From positions 1 to 64,000 of the forward strand of contig CAWELC010000010.1 of NCBI GenBank assembly GCA_963809875.1: a stretch of DNA of 64,000 nucleotides, in the 5' to 3' direction. Shown piece by piece: positions 37,089-46,866 of this stretch. The DNA comes from JAFGAS01 sp963809875. GTDB lineage: Bacteria > Desulfobacterota > Zymogenia > Zymogenales > Zymogenaceae. Position numbers and translations under genes: made by a program. Under the pieces are notes generated by a model. The model saw only the letters and a program-made list of their open reading frames with translations. It was not told the origin of the DNA and did not search any database. Each line of letters begins with the position of its first letter. Positions within the stretch are counted from its first letter, which is position 1.

Positions 37089-38861
37089 TCACCTCTTTAA
37101 AGTTTTAGTATAGTCTTTCTTTTTTCTTAATAATTCCGTAGGTATTTCATCAGAGGATCTCTCTTTTACCCTGAGATTTATGTCCTTCGATTTCCTCTCA
37201 AGTTCTCTCTTCTCGAGGCGCCACACACAATCCTCGGCGATCTTGAGCGCCTCCGATTCGTCACCTATCTCGTCATAGTCGACGAATGAAAGTCCGATGA
37301 GTTCCTCACGCGTCCCCGGGTCTCCAACCGCTTCAATAAGGGAGCTCAGGGGAGGAGCGTCACCGTTCTGAATTGTCTTGAGCATTGTCCCGATCAGTCT
37401 CTTGAGTGTCTCCTCCTCGAAAAGGTCAAGGTGGCGCTCGGTCAGTCCCGCCCGTGAAAGGGCAAGCGGGAAATTGACGCCTATCTTAAAGAGCCGTGCC
37501 TCCACCACGGGGGGATGGAATGGCTGCGAAGGAGACTGGGCATCGGACTCTTTCTGATGCCGGGGAGCTTCCGTTTTGACGCTCCGCAGGACGGCTTCTC
37601 TGACGGATTCCTCACGAATGCCTAGTCGCTCCGTTACCTTGCCGATGTATACGTCCTGGTCGGCCTTCTTTCGTATCTGGCCCACGATCCGCGCCGATTC
37701 CTCAAGAGCGCGAGAGGTGCCCCCAGCCGTTGCCAGGTTTTGGCGCTTAAATACCCTTTCCACGGCAAAGTCGAAAAGGTCCTGCGCCCCCGTGACGATC
37801 TCGTGAAATGCGTCGGCCCCGTTCTTCCTGACGAAATCGTCAGGGTCCAAGCCACCGGGCAGAACCGCAGCCTTTGCGTAGAGGCTGCCCCCACCGAAGA
37901 GGGGAAGCGTTCGCTCGGCCGCCTTCATCCCCGCCTCGTCAGGGTCAAACAGGAGCACCGCCTCTCGGGTGTATTTGCTCAGGCGCTCTATGTGGTCCTT
38001 GGTCAGTGCCGTCCCGAGGGTTGCTACGACATTCCTGATGCCCGCCTGAAACAGGGCGATTAAATCCAGATACCCTTCAACCACCACGGCGTAACCGGCC
38101 TTCCTGATCTCTTCCCGGGTGATGTCCAGCCCGTAGAGGACCTCACCCTTATGATAAACCGGCGTCTCGGGCGAATTGAGATATTTCGGCTCACCCGGGC
38201 CGATAATCCTGCCTCCGAAGCCGACGCACCGTTCCCGGTGATCCCGGATGGGGAATATGATCCGGTCCCGGAACCGGTCGTAGAATCCGCGATCACCCTC
38301 GATGGCCAGTCCCGCCGAGACGAGCACTTTCTCGCCGCGCCCCGTGTGACGAAAATAGGAGATCAGGCCGTCCCATCCGGGCACGGCGTATCCGATCTGG
38401 AAGAGACGGGCAGTCTCTCCGTCGAGCCCCCGTTTCTTGAGATAGTCAACCGCCTTCTTGGCCTCGGGCGCCTTGAGATTGTCGGCAAAATAGCTGCGGG
38501 CGTCCTCGTTGATCGTGTAGAGAACGGTCGTCCGGTCGGGCTTACTCGTCCTTTATCTCCGGACCTGACTGGACTTTAATCCCGCAACGACTGCCCAGGT
38601 CCCGTACGGCGTCAACAAATGACATCCCTTCCACTTCCATGAGGAAGGTGATGGCGTTTCCCCCTTGCCGCAGCCGAAGCACTTATATATTCCTTTCTCG
38701 GGGTTGACCGAAAAAGACGGGGTCTTCTCGGCGTGGAAAGGGCAGAGTCCCACGAAATTACGTCCCGCCTTCCTCAGGGAGACATACTTCCCGATAAGGG
38801 AAAGGATATCCGTACGATCCCTGATCTCGTCGATGGTCCTCTCGGGTATCTTCCCCACCAC
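37089..38861 (-). CDS. dnaG: DNA primase DnaG, two frame breaks
   Basis: Synthesises RNA primers for replication; essential. Reading GTG 38861 gives the CHC2 zinc domain (CPFHAEKTPSFSVN, then CFGCGKG). The frame then breaks at a C5 run (38660-38664): the expected GKGGNAITFLMEVEGMSF continues in the next frame and ends at a false stop at 38542. A second break there leads to KPDRTTVLYTINEDARSYFADN, running into the main frame through GYAVPGWDGLISYF. The Toprim domain (YAVVVEGYLDLIALFQAG, LLFDPDEAG) and a helical C-terminal domain follow. Joined length is about 590 residues, normal for DnaG. Because the gene is essential, both breaks are probably sequencing errors. Confidence 0.92.
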
Positions 38862-39037
38862 GTCTCTTCTTCCTTCCCAGACTATCTATCGATAACCGTT
38901 CTCTTCTCCAAAACGAGTGACTCCAAAGCCTCCATCGCCCGGCCCACGAATCCTTGGCCGTTTATTGTCGCCGGTTGTCCATCAACCCGTTGACCCGTTG
39001 ACGGCGTCCGCGACCGGCGACTTTCCGCCGTCGTCCC

Positions 39038-41377
39038 TTACGACAGCTCCACGGTGGTCGTACCGTCGTTGAGCCCCCCATGCTTGAGGGCCTTTACGTG
39101 AGAGTGGCCCGTGAGATAGGACCTGATACCCCTCTTGAGCCTGCCGGTTCCCTTGCCGTGGATTATCTCTATTTCGGCAAGACCGACCAGGATCGCGTTG
39201 TCTATGGCCTTGTCGACCACCGGGATGGCATCCTCGACGGTCAGCCCGATGATGTTGATCTCGGTCTTCGGGTCGCTATACTGTTCGTGATAGGCGCCGC
39301 CCCGGGGGGGGGAGGGAGCCTTTTCTTTTCGCAGCTCCGAGATATCCACCGAGACCTTCCTGCCGCCGAATTCAACCTCGGCCCTTTCGCCGGCCAGCGC
39401 GATCACGCTGCCGATTACGGCGCTTCCCTTCAACGCGACGGCGTCACCCACGGAGAGCTCTTCAGAGGCCTGCGGGTCGCGGACCGGCTCGGGAACCGAA
39501 TCGATGAGGGCTCGCTTGGTGTCGTAGAATTCCTTATGGATCTCACCCCGCCTGACCGCGGCGTTCTCCATACGGCCGAAGAGCTCCTTGAAGCGCGCCT
39601 CGTACCGTGTCGCGATCTCCTTCACCTCGCGCCGGAAAGACTCGATTATATCGTTCCGTTTTGCGTTAATCGTATCGACCAGTCGAGCGAGCTCTTCGGT
39701 CAGCGACTCGTGGCTATTCCTGAGGGCCTCGACGGCTCTCCGCTGGGTCTGAACGATTCGTCGATCGCGTTCGAGCTTGGTAATGAGGCTCGTGAGCCGT
39801 CTCGACTCGTCGGAGAGATTTTCTTTGGCCTTTGTGATGACTTCGGCAGGAAGTGACAGAGACTGGGCAACGGCGATTGCGTTACTCCCTCCCGGCGTTC
39901 CGTAATGGAGAACGTAAAGGGGAGTTCTGCTCATCTCGTCGAAGGTAACCGATACGTTAACGGCATCACCCCGATTCAAGGCATACGTCTTCAATATGTT
40001 TAGATGCGTCGTTATGAGAATCGTTGCACCCTTCTCCAATAAATAATCCATCGACGCCATCGCCAGGGCGCTCCCCTGGTCAGGATCGGTGGCCGACATG
40101 ATCTCGTCGATGAGGACCAGGGAGCCGTTTGAGGCCTTGCTGAGGATATACTTGAGCCGTTCCACCTTGGCCGAGAAGGTCGAGAGCTTGCCCTCTATGT
40201 CCTGCTCGTCGCCGATATCGGCAAAGATGTCCGAAAAGACGACCGCGCAGCTTCCCTCTGCCACGGGTATCGGGATGCCGGTCATAAACATCAGTGAGAG
40301 CAGGCCGAGCGTCTTGAGCGCGGCGGTCTTTCCGCCCGTGTTCGCTCCCGACAGGACGACCAGCTTTTTGTCCGCGCCGATGGTGATATCGATCGGGATG
40401 GCGACGCCGGAAAACTCGTGTGTTCCCTGTTTCTGGCCGCTGTGGATCAGGAGCGGGTGTCGCGCCTGGATGAACGAGACCTTGCCGGAGCCGTCGATCT
40501 CCGGGGCCACCCCGTTTAACGCCTCTCCAAACAGAGCGCGGGCCGCCAGGGTGTCTATCACGATGACGGTGCGGTGGTTCTGCTCAATAGTCTCCCGGAC
40601 GAGGGCGATATCACCGGAGATGCGCCTGAGGATCTTGATCTCCTCGTCCTTTTCCTCCTTGGTGAAAGATGAAAGCTCGTTGTTCTTCTCCATCACGGAG
40701 AGCGGCTCGATAAAGAGCGTCTGGCTCGACTGAGATCGGTCGTGGACGATTCCCTGGATTTTCCCCTTATACTCCGCCTTGACCGGCAGTACGTACCGTC
40801 CATTTCTCTGGGTTACGATGGAGTCCTGCAGGGCCTCCTTGGCCGACGATGATCCCATAATGGCCATGAGCGTCTTGTTGAGCTCGTCCCGGGCGTTCCT
40901 GATACGCCTGCGGATCTCTCTCAGCCGTTCACTGGCTCCATCCAGAATCTCGCCCTGAGGACCGATCGCCGATTCTATCTGCGATTCCAGGTCCTTCATG
41001 ACCACGATGGAAGAGACCAGAGAAGAGGAATGAGGATATCGCTCGGACAGGGGGGACAAGAACGATTTCAAGAGCCGCTGGCCGGACAGATTTCCCCCGA
41101 TATCAAGGATCTCGTGCGAGGAAAGATACGCCCCCTCGACCGCGAGCTGGGTCAGGAGGTGATCGATGGCGCAGATTCCCCCGAAGGGAAGCTTTCCCTC
41201 CACGCCTACGATCTCTCTGATCTCTTTAACGGTGGCCTGGATTCTGGAAACATCCGCAGGATCGGTTCCTGGAAACAGATCGAGGCAGTCTTCGCTCCCC
41301 GGAATGGTTGAGGCAAAGTCCGCGAGGATCTTCAAGATTTTCGGATATTCCAGAACCTCAAGCGTGCGGTTATCCAT
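39038..41377 (-). CDS. mutS2: Endonuclease MutS2
   Basis: A 779-residue MutS homologue that acts in recombination suppression and, in Bacillus, in rescue of collided ribosomes. The core clamp domain precedes the ATPase: Walker A LSGANTGGKTAALK, Walker B VLIDEIMSATDPDQGSALA. A long coiled coil follows (KLERDRRIVQTQRRAVEAL). The C-terminal Smr nuclease domain is present (NIIGLTVEDAIP and IIHGKGTGRLKRGIRSYL). It lies between yqeY and dnaG. The start at ATG 41377 gives the usual MDNRTLEVLEYPKIL opening; an in-frame codon at 41416 adds 13 residues. Confidence 0.94.
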   Translation of the reverse strand: MDNRTLEVLEYPKILKILADFASTIPGSEDCLDLFPGTDPADVSRIQATVKEIREIVGVEGKLPFGGICAIDHLLTQLAVEGAYLSSHEILDIGGNLSGQRLLKSFLSPLSERYPHSSSLVSSIVVMKDLESQIESAIGPQGEILDGASERLREIRRRIRNARDELNKTLMAIMGSSSAKEALQDSIVTQRNGRYVLPVKAEYKGKIQGIVHDRSQSSQTLFIEPLSVMEKNNELSSFTKEEKDEEIKILRRISGDIALVRETIEQNHRTVIVIDTLAARALFGEALNGVAPEIDGSGKVSFIQARHPLLIHSGQKQGTHEFSGVAIPIDITIGADKKLVVLSGANTGGKTAALKTLGLLSLMFMTGIPIPVAEGSCAVVFSDIFADIGDEQDIEGKLSTFSAKVERLKYILSKASNGSLVLIDEIMSATDPDQGSALAMASMDYLLEKGATILITTHLNILKTYALNRGDAVNVSVTFDEMSRTPLYVLHYGTPGGSNAIAVAQSLSLPAEVITKAKENLSDESRRLTSLITKLERDRRIVQTQRRAVEALRNSHESLTEELARLVDTINAKRNDIIESFRREVKEIATRYEARFKELFGRMENAAVRRGEIHKEFYDTKRALIDSVPEPVRDPQASEELSVGDAVALKGSAVIGSVIALAGERAEVEFGGRKVSVDISELRKEKAPSPPRGGAYHEQYSDPKTEINIIGLTVEDAIPVVDKAIDNAILVGLAEIEIIHGKGTGRLKRGIRSYLTGHSHVKALKHGGLNDGTTTVELS

Positions 41378-41485
41378 CTGCACTTTCTTGGGAAGGGGCC
41401 CAAAGGAACGTCCCACTTTGCGTTCGCCCGTTGAGGGTTCCGCCCCTTTTCTGTTGAGAAGTTCTGAGTAGAATGAGAGACGGCT

Positions 41486-41941
41486 CTATGACAGTGAGGA
41501 TAGTTTTTCTTTTACCAATTCGCTGACAAGCTTTCCGTCCGCCTTCCCGGTAACATCGGGCATCAGGGCCTTCATGACCTTACCCATGTCTCTGGGGCCG
41601 GCGGCCTCGGTCTCGACCACGGCCTTTTCGACGAGCGCCTCGATTTCTTCTTTAGAAAGCTGTTCGGGGAGGTATTTCTTCAGGATAGCCATTTCGGCCT
41701 CTTCTTTCTTCGCGAGCTCGTCCCGGCCGCCCTTTTTGAATCCTTCTACGGCCTCCTGACGGGTCTTGATCTGGGAGTTGACGGCCTGAAGCAGCTCCTG
41801 TTCGGTCAGCTCCCCGATCTTTTCCACCTCCCGATTCTTGATAGTGGTCTTGAGCATCCTGATGACGCTCACGCGGATCGTATCTTTGGCTTTCTGCGCC
41901 TCCTTGAGGTCGGCATCCAGTCTTTCTTTGAGAGAAGGCAT
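41486..41941 (-). CDS. yqeY: GatB/YqeY domain protein
   Basis: A 151-residue small helical protein resembling the tail domain of the tRNA amidotransferase subunit GatB. Family function is unproven but a tRNA-binding role is suspected. Motifs: LKERLDADLKEAQKAKD at the start, RMLKTTIKNREVEK, and a C-terminal GKVMKALMPDVTGKADGKLVSELVKEKL block. It is the first gene of the minus-strand block yqeY-mutS2-dnaG-rpoD and has a near-perfect promoter. Many relatives have rpsU in front of it; no rpsU is here. Confidence 0.9.
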   Translation of the reverse strand: MPSLKERLDADLKEAQKAKDTIRVSVIRMLKTTIKNREVEKIGELTEQELLQAVNSQIKTRQEAVEGFKKGGRDELAKKEEAEMAILKKYLPEQLSKEEIEALVEKAVVETEAAGPRDMGKVMKALMPDVTGKADGKLVSELVKEKLSSLS

Positions 41942-41973
41942 GGTTTCCTCTGGCAGATCACTTAAATTTACTA

Positions 41974-42001
41974 ATTATAGTCAATATACTGATAATGTCA
42001 A
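41974..42001 (-). promoter_or_regulatory. Consensus promoter of the yqeY-mutS2-dnaG-rpoD operon
   Basis: Minus-strand TTGACA (42001-41996) and TATAAT (41979-41974), both perfect, with a 16-base spacer, about 35 bases before the yqeY start. This is the best sigma-70 site in the window. The rest of 41942-42175 is an AT-rich divergent gap. Confidence 0.85.
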
Positions 42002-42175
42002 TAGTTTTCGTACTTTATTACGATTTTTCACCCACTCTTATCTCTAAGACATATCCGTTCAACGGTTGAGGACGAGAAGTCTGCGCGGTCTCACAAAACG
42101 AAGGGGCGTGAGGTGGTAAAATCCGACCGTGTATCCCGCTCATCCCTGTCATTCCTTTGACTTACGGAACGGGAT

Positions 42176-43520
42176 ATGATAATAACCAAAGAGCTGGACA
42201 GCAGGAGGAGTCTTTTGGAATTCTGGAACAAAGAAATGGAGACGATCGGGGTCGGCGAGCTCGAATCACTGACTGCACGGCGGCTCAAAGAAAGCATCGG
42301 CCGTGCGCTGCGCACGCCTTTTTACCGGCGATTATTGAAGGACTCGGGGTTGTCGGAGGCATCAATCACACACGCTTCGGACATAGAGAAATTCCCACTC
42401 ATCGATAAAAACGACCTGAGAAAGAACGATCGGCTGGATTTTCTCTCGGTCGATCTCAGACAGGTCGTCCGGATGCACTCGTCGTCCGGTACAACGGGCC
42501 GGCCCGTCGTGGTATTTCATACGCGGTACGATATAGACCAGTGGGCCGATCTCGTCGCCCGCTGTCTCTTCATGACCGGGTTCAGAGACACCGATATATT
42601 TCAGAACATGATGGGCTACGGGCTCTTCACCGGAGGCCTGGGTTTTCACTACGGAGCAGAACGGGTAGGGGCTCTCGTTATTCCCGCCGGCTCCGGCAAC
42701 TCCAAGCGCCAGATCATGCTGATGAAGGAGTACGGAACGACCGCCGTTCACATTATCCCGAGTTACGCCCTTCACCTCGCGTCGATCTTCGTCCAGGAGG
42801 GGGTCGATCCGCGGCCGGGACACCAAGCTCACGCGCGCCTTCATTGGAGCGGAGCCACATTCGGAGGAATCGCGCAAGAAGATCGAGGAATTCTACGGGG
42901 TTGACGCCTTTAACTCCTACGGGCTTTCGGAAATGTGCGGCCCGGGAGTTGCCTTCGAATGTCCGGAAAAGAACGGGATGCACATCTGGGAGGATCGATA
43001 TCTCGTCGAGGTGCTTGACCCGGAGACGCTGGCGCCGGTCGGGGCCGGTGTCGAGGGTGAGCTCGTCCTGACGACGCTTGACCGGGAGGCGATGCCCATG
43101 ATCCGCTATCGGACCCGGGATCGCGTGCGACTCCTTCCCGACCCATGCCCGTGCGGAAGGACGCACCGGCGCATCAGCCGAATAACCGGAAGAACCGACG
43201 ATATGCTCATTATCAAAGGGGTCAATATCTTTCCCGTCCAGGTGGAACAGGTGCTGATGAGGTCCGAGGGAGTGGGCAATAATTTCCTCATCGAGCTGGA
43301 TACGGATGATCATATAGACCGAATGACGGTCAAGGTCGAGGCCGATCCCGCTCTCTTTTCGGGTGACGGCTCAAGGGCATCGGGTCTCGAAAAGAGGATC
43401 GTCGCCGACCTGAAGTCCGAGCTGCTCATCACGCCGCGCGTCACGGTCGTTCCTGCCGGCACGCTGCCCGCCGGGGAGGGTAAGGCCGTGAGGGTCATCG
43501 ACAGACGGCCGAAGGAATAA
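42176..43520 (+). CDS. Phenylacetate-CoA ligase (PaaK-type), one frame break
   Basis: An AMP-forming acyl-CoA ligase for an aromatic or other carboxylic acid, about 447 residues when joined. The first part has RALRTPFYRRLLKDSGL, the phosphate-binding SSSGTTGRPVVVFH and GGLGFHYGAERVGALVIP. Near 42820-42830 the frame breaks. The next frame carries DTKLTRAFIGAEPHSEESRKK, then NSYGLSEMCGPGVAFEC (adenylate-binding), RYRTRDRVRLLPD, and a C-terminal domain with GRTDDMLIIKGVNIFP. The match to PaaK is close across both pieces. Indolepyruvate operons and other anaerobes often carry such a ligase. No phenylacetate genes are adjacent. Confidence 0.87.
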
Positions 43521-43788
43521 TAAGGACGGCAGGGATAGCCTCACCGGGCGCGTGGCGGGCATGCCGTGTCAATCCCCTTGAGCGCGGGCCGGCGAGACGG
43601 TAAGCGAGTCGTGCTTAAAATGCGAGCGGACGACTCGAAAGTCCTTGTGAAAAGCATCTGCACCATATAGAATATTCCGCTAACCGGACGGTATAGTTAA
43701 CTTCCCATCATCTCATGCGACGTGGAACCGGGTTCATCCCGTCGTCCTACACGAGGGCAGACCCGGAGGAACGGAAAAGAGAGACGCG

Positions 43789-44934
43789 ATGACCACTCAC
43801 ACCCAACGCCCCCGGATATACCTTTCGCCGCCCCACCTGTCAGGCATGGAGCGGGAGTATATCGAGGAGGCAATCAGGACGAACTGGGTCGCACCGGTGG
43901 GTCCCCATATCGACGCCTTCGAGAAGGAAATGGCGCGCTACACCTCGAGCCGATTCGCGGTGGCCCTGTCGTCGGGCACCGCGGCCATCCACCTCTCCCT
44001 GGTCGTCGAGGGGATCGGGCGCGGCGACACGGTCTATTGTTCCACCTTCACCTTCAGCGCCAGCGCAAATCCCATCGTGTATCAAGGGGCAACCCCCCTC
44101 TTTATCGACGCGGACTCCCGAACCTGGAACATGGATCCACAACTGCTGGACGAGGAGTTGAAAAAAGGCTCCCATGCAGGAAGACTTCCCCGGGCCGTCA
44201 TCGTGGCGCACTTGTATGGCCAAAGCGCAGATATGGATCCGATCATGGATTCCTGCTCCCGATACGGGATAACCGTTATAGAGGATGCCGCCGAGTCACT
44301 CGGCTCGACGTATAAAGGAAGAAAGACCGGGACGCTGGCGAAGATGGGCATTTTGTCATTTAACGGAAACAAGATTATCACGACCTCCGGTGGCGGGATG
44401 CTCCTGACCGACGACGAGAGGATCGCTGCGCGAGTGAGACACCTCTCGACTCAGGCGCGTGAAAACGTTCCTTATTACCTCCACAAAGACATCGGATATA
44501 ACTATCGAATGAGCAACGTCCTTGCGGGGATCGGGAGAGGTCAGCTTCAACTGCTCGACGAGCGCGTGCGGCAGCGTCGCTGGGTGAACAGTCGCTACCG
44601 GGAGCTTCTGGGTGACGTCGAGGGGATCTCCTTTATGCCCCAGGCCCCGTACGGGATAAGCAACTGCTGGCTTACGTGTATCCTGATAGATCCGGACGGA
44701 TTCGGGGCGACGCATGAAGCGGTGAGGCTGAATCTGGAATCCAAGAATATCGAGGCTCGCCCCCTCTGGATGCCGCTCCACCTCCAGCCGGTTTTTTCCG
44801 CGTGTCCGCGGGTGGGCGGTGAGGTATCGGAGGCCCTCTTTAACCGCGGCCTCTGTATTCCCAGCGGGAGCGCGCTGAGCGATGACGACCTCCGATTGAT
44901 CGTCGACGTCATCCTGGAGACACCCGCCCGATGA
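43789..44934 (+). CDS. DegT/DnrJ/EryC1 family aminotransferase (PglE-like)
   Basis: A PLP-dependent sugar aminotransferase, 381 residues. In the pgl pathway it aminates UDP-4-keto-6-deoxy-GlcNAc to the 4-amino sugar. The PLP lysine is Lys195 in SFNGNKIITT and the ring-binding Asp is Asp166 in IEDAAESLG. The opening IYLSPPHLSGMEREYIEEAI is typical of the PglE subgroup, as is GTAAIHLSLV. It is the first gene of the glycan operon, with the dehydratase starting 25 bases downstream. The substrate is deduced from gene company. The 268-base gap before it shows no clear gene or promoter. Confidence 0.88.
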   Translation: MTTHTQRPRIYLSPPHLSGMEREYIEEAIRTNWVAPVGPHIDAFEKEMARYTSSRFAVALSSGTAAIHLSLVVEGIGRGDTVYCSTFTFSASANPIVYQGATPLFIDADSRTWNMDPQLLDEELKKGSHAGRLPRAVIVAHLYGQSADMDPIMDSCSRYGITVIEDAAESLGSTYKGRKTGTLAKMGILSFNGNKIITTSGGGMLLTDDERIAARVRHLSTQARENVPYYLHKDIGYNYRMSNVLAGIGRGQLQLLDERVRQRRWVNSRYRELLGDVEGISFMPQAPYGISNCWLTCILIDPDGFGATHEAVRLNLESKNIEARPLWMPLHLQPVFSACPRVGGEVSEALFNRGLCIPSGSALSDDDLRLIVDVILETPAR

Positions 44935-44959
44935 CCGACACACGAACGGTAGTCAACCT

Positions 44960-46846
44960 ATGAAAACGCGTCCACTCTTCCGAATCCTGCTGGATGTCCT
45001 GCTGTTGTGTCTCTCGCAGCTATTCTCTTACCTCATCAGGTTCGAGGGTAACATCCCCGACTATATGATGCAGGTGCTGGCGCTATCGATCGTGCCGATC
45101 GTCGCCGTCAAGATCATCGTATTTCGCTTCTTCAACCTCTACCGGGGGATGTGGCGCTACACCGGAATCACCGACCTGAAGAATATCATCCTGGCCTCCC
45201 TGGTTTCTACGGTTATCGTGATCCTTGCCATCCTCTTCGGATTTCATTTCGAAGGTTTTTCCCGATCGGTCTACGTGATGGATATGATCCTGACGATATT
45301 CCTCGTCGGGGCGTCGCGCCTGGCGATACGGCTTTTTTATTCCAGCCGATATCCGATGGGCGGAATCATTCCGGGAAGGGGAGACAGGAAGAAGATCATC
45401 ATCATCGGGGCGGGTAACGCAGGCGAACAGCTCCTCAGGGAGATTGAGTATGACAGGGGGATCAACTACCGGGTAATCGGATTTCTGGACGATGATTCGA
45501 ACAAAAGGGGAAAGCTCATCCACGGCGTACCGATCCTCGGGGGGGTCGATGAGATGACACAGGTGATAAACGTTGAGGATATCGATCGTGCCGTCATCGC
45601 GATCCCCTCGGCGACGGGAGAGCAGATAAAGAGGATCATCGATATCTGCCGGACCAGCGGTGTCCGGCACCAGACGATACCCGGTATCGCGGAGATGATC
45701 AACGATAGGGTAAACCTCAAGACCATCAGGGATATCTCCTATAATGACATTCTCAGACGCGATCCGGTCAACCTCGATACGGACAAGATCAGGAGTCTGA
45801 TCTCTCATAAAAAGATCTTCGTCTCCGGCGGAGGCGGATCGATCGGCTCGGAGCTCTGCAGGAAACTGGTTGGATTTTCCCCCCAGATGCTGGTCATCTA
45901 CGAGCGGAACGAAGAAAACCTCTTTGAGATCGACGCCGAAATGCGGGCCCTGAGCTCCGACGTCCCGGTGGTGACGATCCTTGGTGATATCCTGGATGAG
46001 GAGAAACTCGAGTCGGTCATCACGAGATACTCCCCCCAGATCATATTTCACGCCGCGGCCTACAAACATGTGCCCATCGTGGAACACGATCCTTTCGAGG
46101 GTATCAGAAATAACGTGCTGGGGACAAAGATACTGGCGGATCTGTCCGTTAAACACCGGGTGGATAAATTCGTCCTGATTTCCACCGACAAGGCGGTGCG
46201 CCCCTCGAGCGTCATGGGGGCGACAAAAAAGCTCGCCGAACGATATCTGCAAAAGTATGCCCATCAGGATGCGTGCCGTTTTCTTGCGGTGCGGTTCGGT
46301 AATGTCCTGGGGAGCTCGGGGAGCGTTGTCCCAATCTTTATCAGACAGATCGAGCACGGTGGGCCCGTTACCGTCACTCATCCGGAGGTCACTCGCTACT
46401 TCATGACAATACCCGAGGCGGCAAACCTCATCATCCAGGCCGCGGCGTACGGCAGGGGAGGGGAAGTCTATATCCTGGATATGGGCGAGCCGATCAAAAT
46501 TGTCGACCTGGCCGGAGACCTCATTCGCCTCTACCGAAAAACGGACAGCGATATCGAGATTACATTTACAGGGCTACGCCCCGGCGAGAAGCTTCACGAA
46601 CAGCTCGTCAACGATCACGCCGGCACCGGGCCTACCGAACATGAAAAGATATTCGTGGAGATGAGCGAAGGGATCGAAAACGAATCGCAGATCGGGATGA
46701 TCGAGTCCTTTCTGAACGAGTTTTCCACGATGAACGTCGGGGCCCTCAAGGCGAAGCTCGCCGAGCTCATCCCGGACTATACACCGATGCCGGGTGATGA
46801 CGACCGGCCCGGCACCGGACGGCATCTATCGAAGAAGAAAGGTTAA
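44960..46846 (+). CDS. UDP-GlcNAc 4,6-dehydratase (PglF/CapD/WbpM family)
   Basis: A 628-residue membrane protein that turns UDP-GlcNAc into UDP-4-keto-6-deoxy sugar, the first step of bacillosamine synthesis. Four N-terminal transmembrane helices (about 1-125) are followed by a CoA-binding Rossmann-like domain (IIIIGAGNAGEQLLREI) and the NAD-dependent catalytic domain (FVSGGGGSIGSELCRKL). In the active site, STDKAVRPSSVMGATKKLAE contains the altered Thr/Asp-Lys and Met-x-x-x-Lys arrangement typical of the long C6-dehydratases. The gene sits between the aminotransferase and a membrane glycosyltransferase. Confidence 0.93.
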   Translation: MKTRPLFRILLDVLLLCLSQLFSYLIRFEGNIPDYMMQVLALSIVPIVAVKIIVFRFFNLYRGMWRYTGITDLKNIILASLVSTVIVILAILFGFHFEGFSRSVYVMDMILTIFLVGASRLAIRLFYSSRYPMGGIIPGRGDRKKIIIIGAGNAGEQLLREIEYDRGINYRVIGFLDDDSNKRGKLIHGVPILGGVDEMTQVINVEDIDRAVIAIPSATGEQIKRIIDICRTSGVRHQTIPGIAEMINDRVNLKTIRDISYNDILRRDPVNLDTDKIRSLISHKKIFVSGGGGSIGSELCRKLVGFSPQMLVIYERNEENLFEIDAEMRALSSDVPVVTILGDILDEEKLESVITRYSPQIIFHAAAYKHVPIVEHDPFEGIRNNVLGTKILADLSVKHRVDKFVLISTDKAVRPSSVMGATKKLAERYLQKYAHQDACRFLAVRFGNVLGSSGSVVPIFIRQIEHGGPVTVTHPEVTRYFMTIPEAANLIIQAAAYGRGGEVYILDMGEPIKIVDLAGDLIRLYRKTDSDIEITFTGLRPGEKLHEQLVNDHAGTGPTEHEKIFVEMSEGIENESQIGMIESFLNEFSTMNVGALKAKLAELIPDYTPMPGDDDRPGTGRHLSKKKG

Positions 46847-46866
46847 ATTGTAGGCGGGACTTGAAT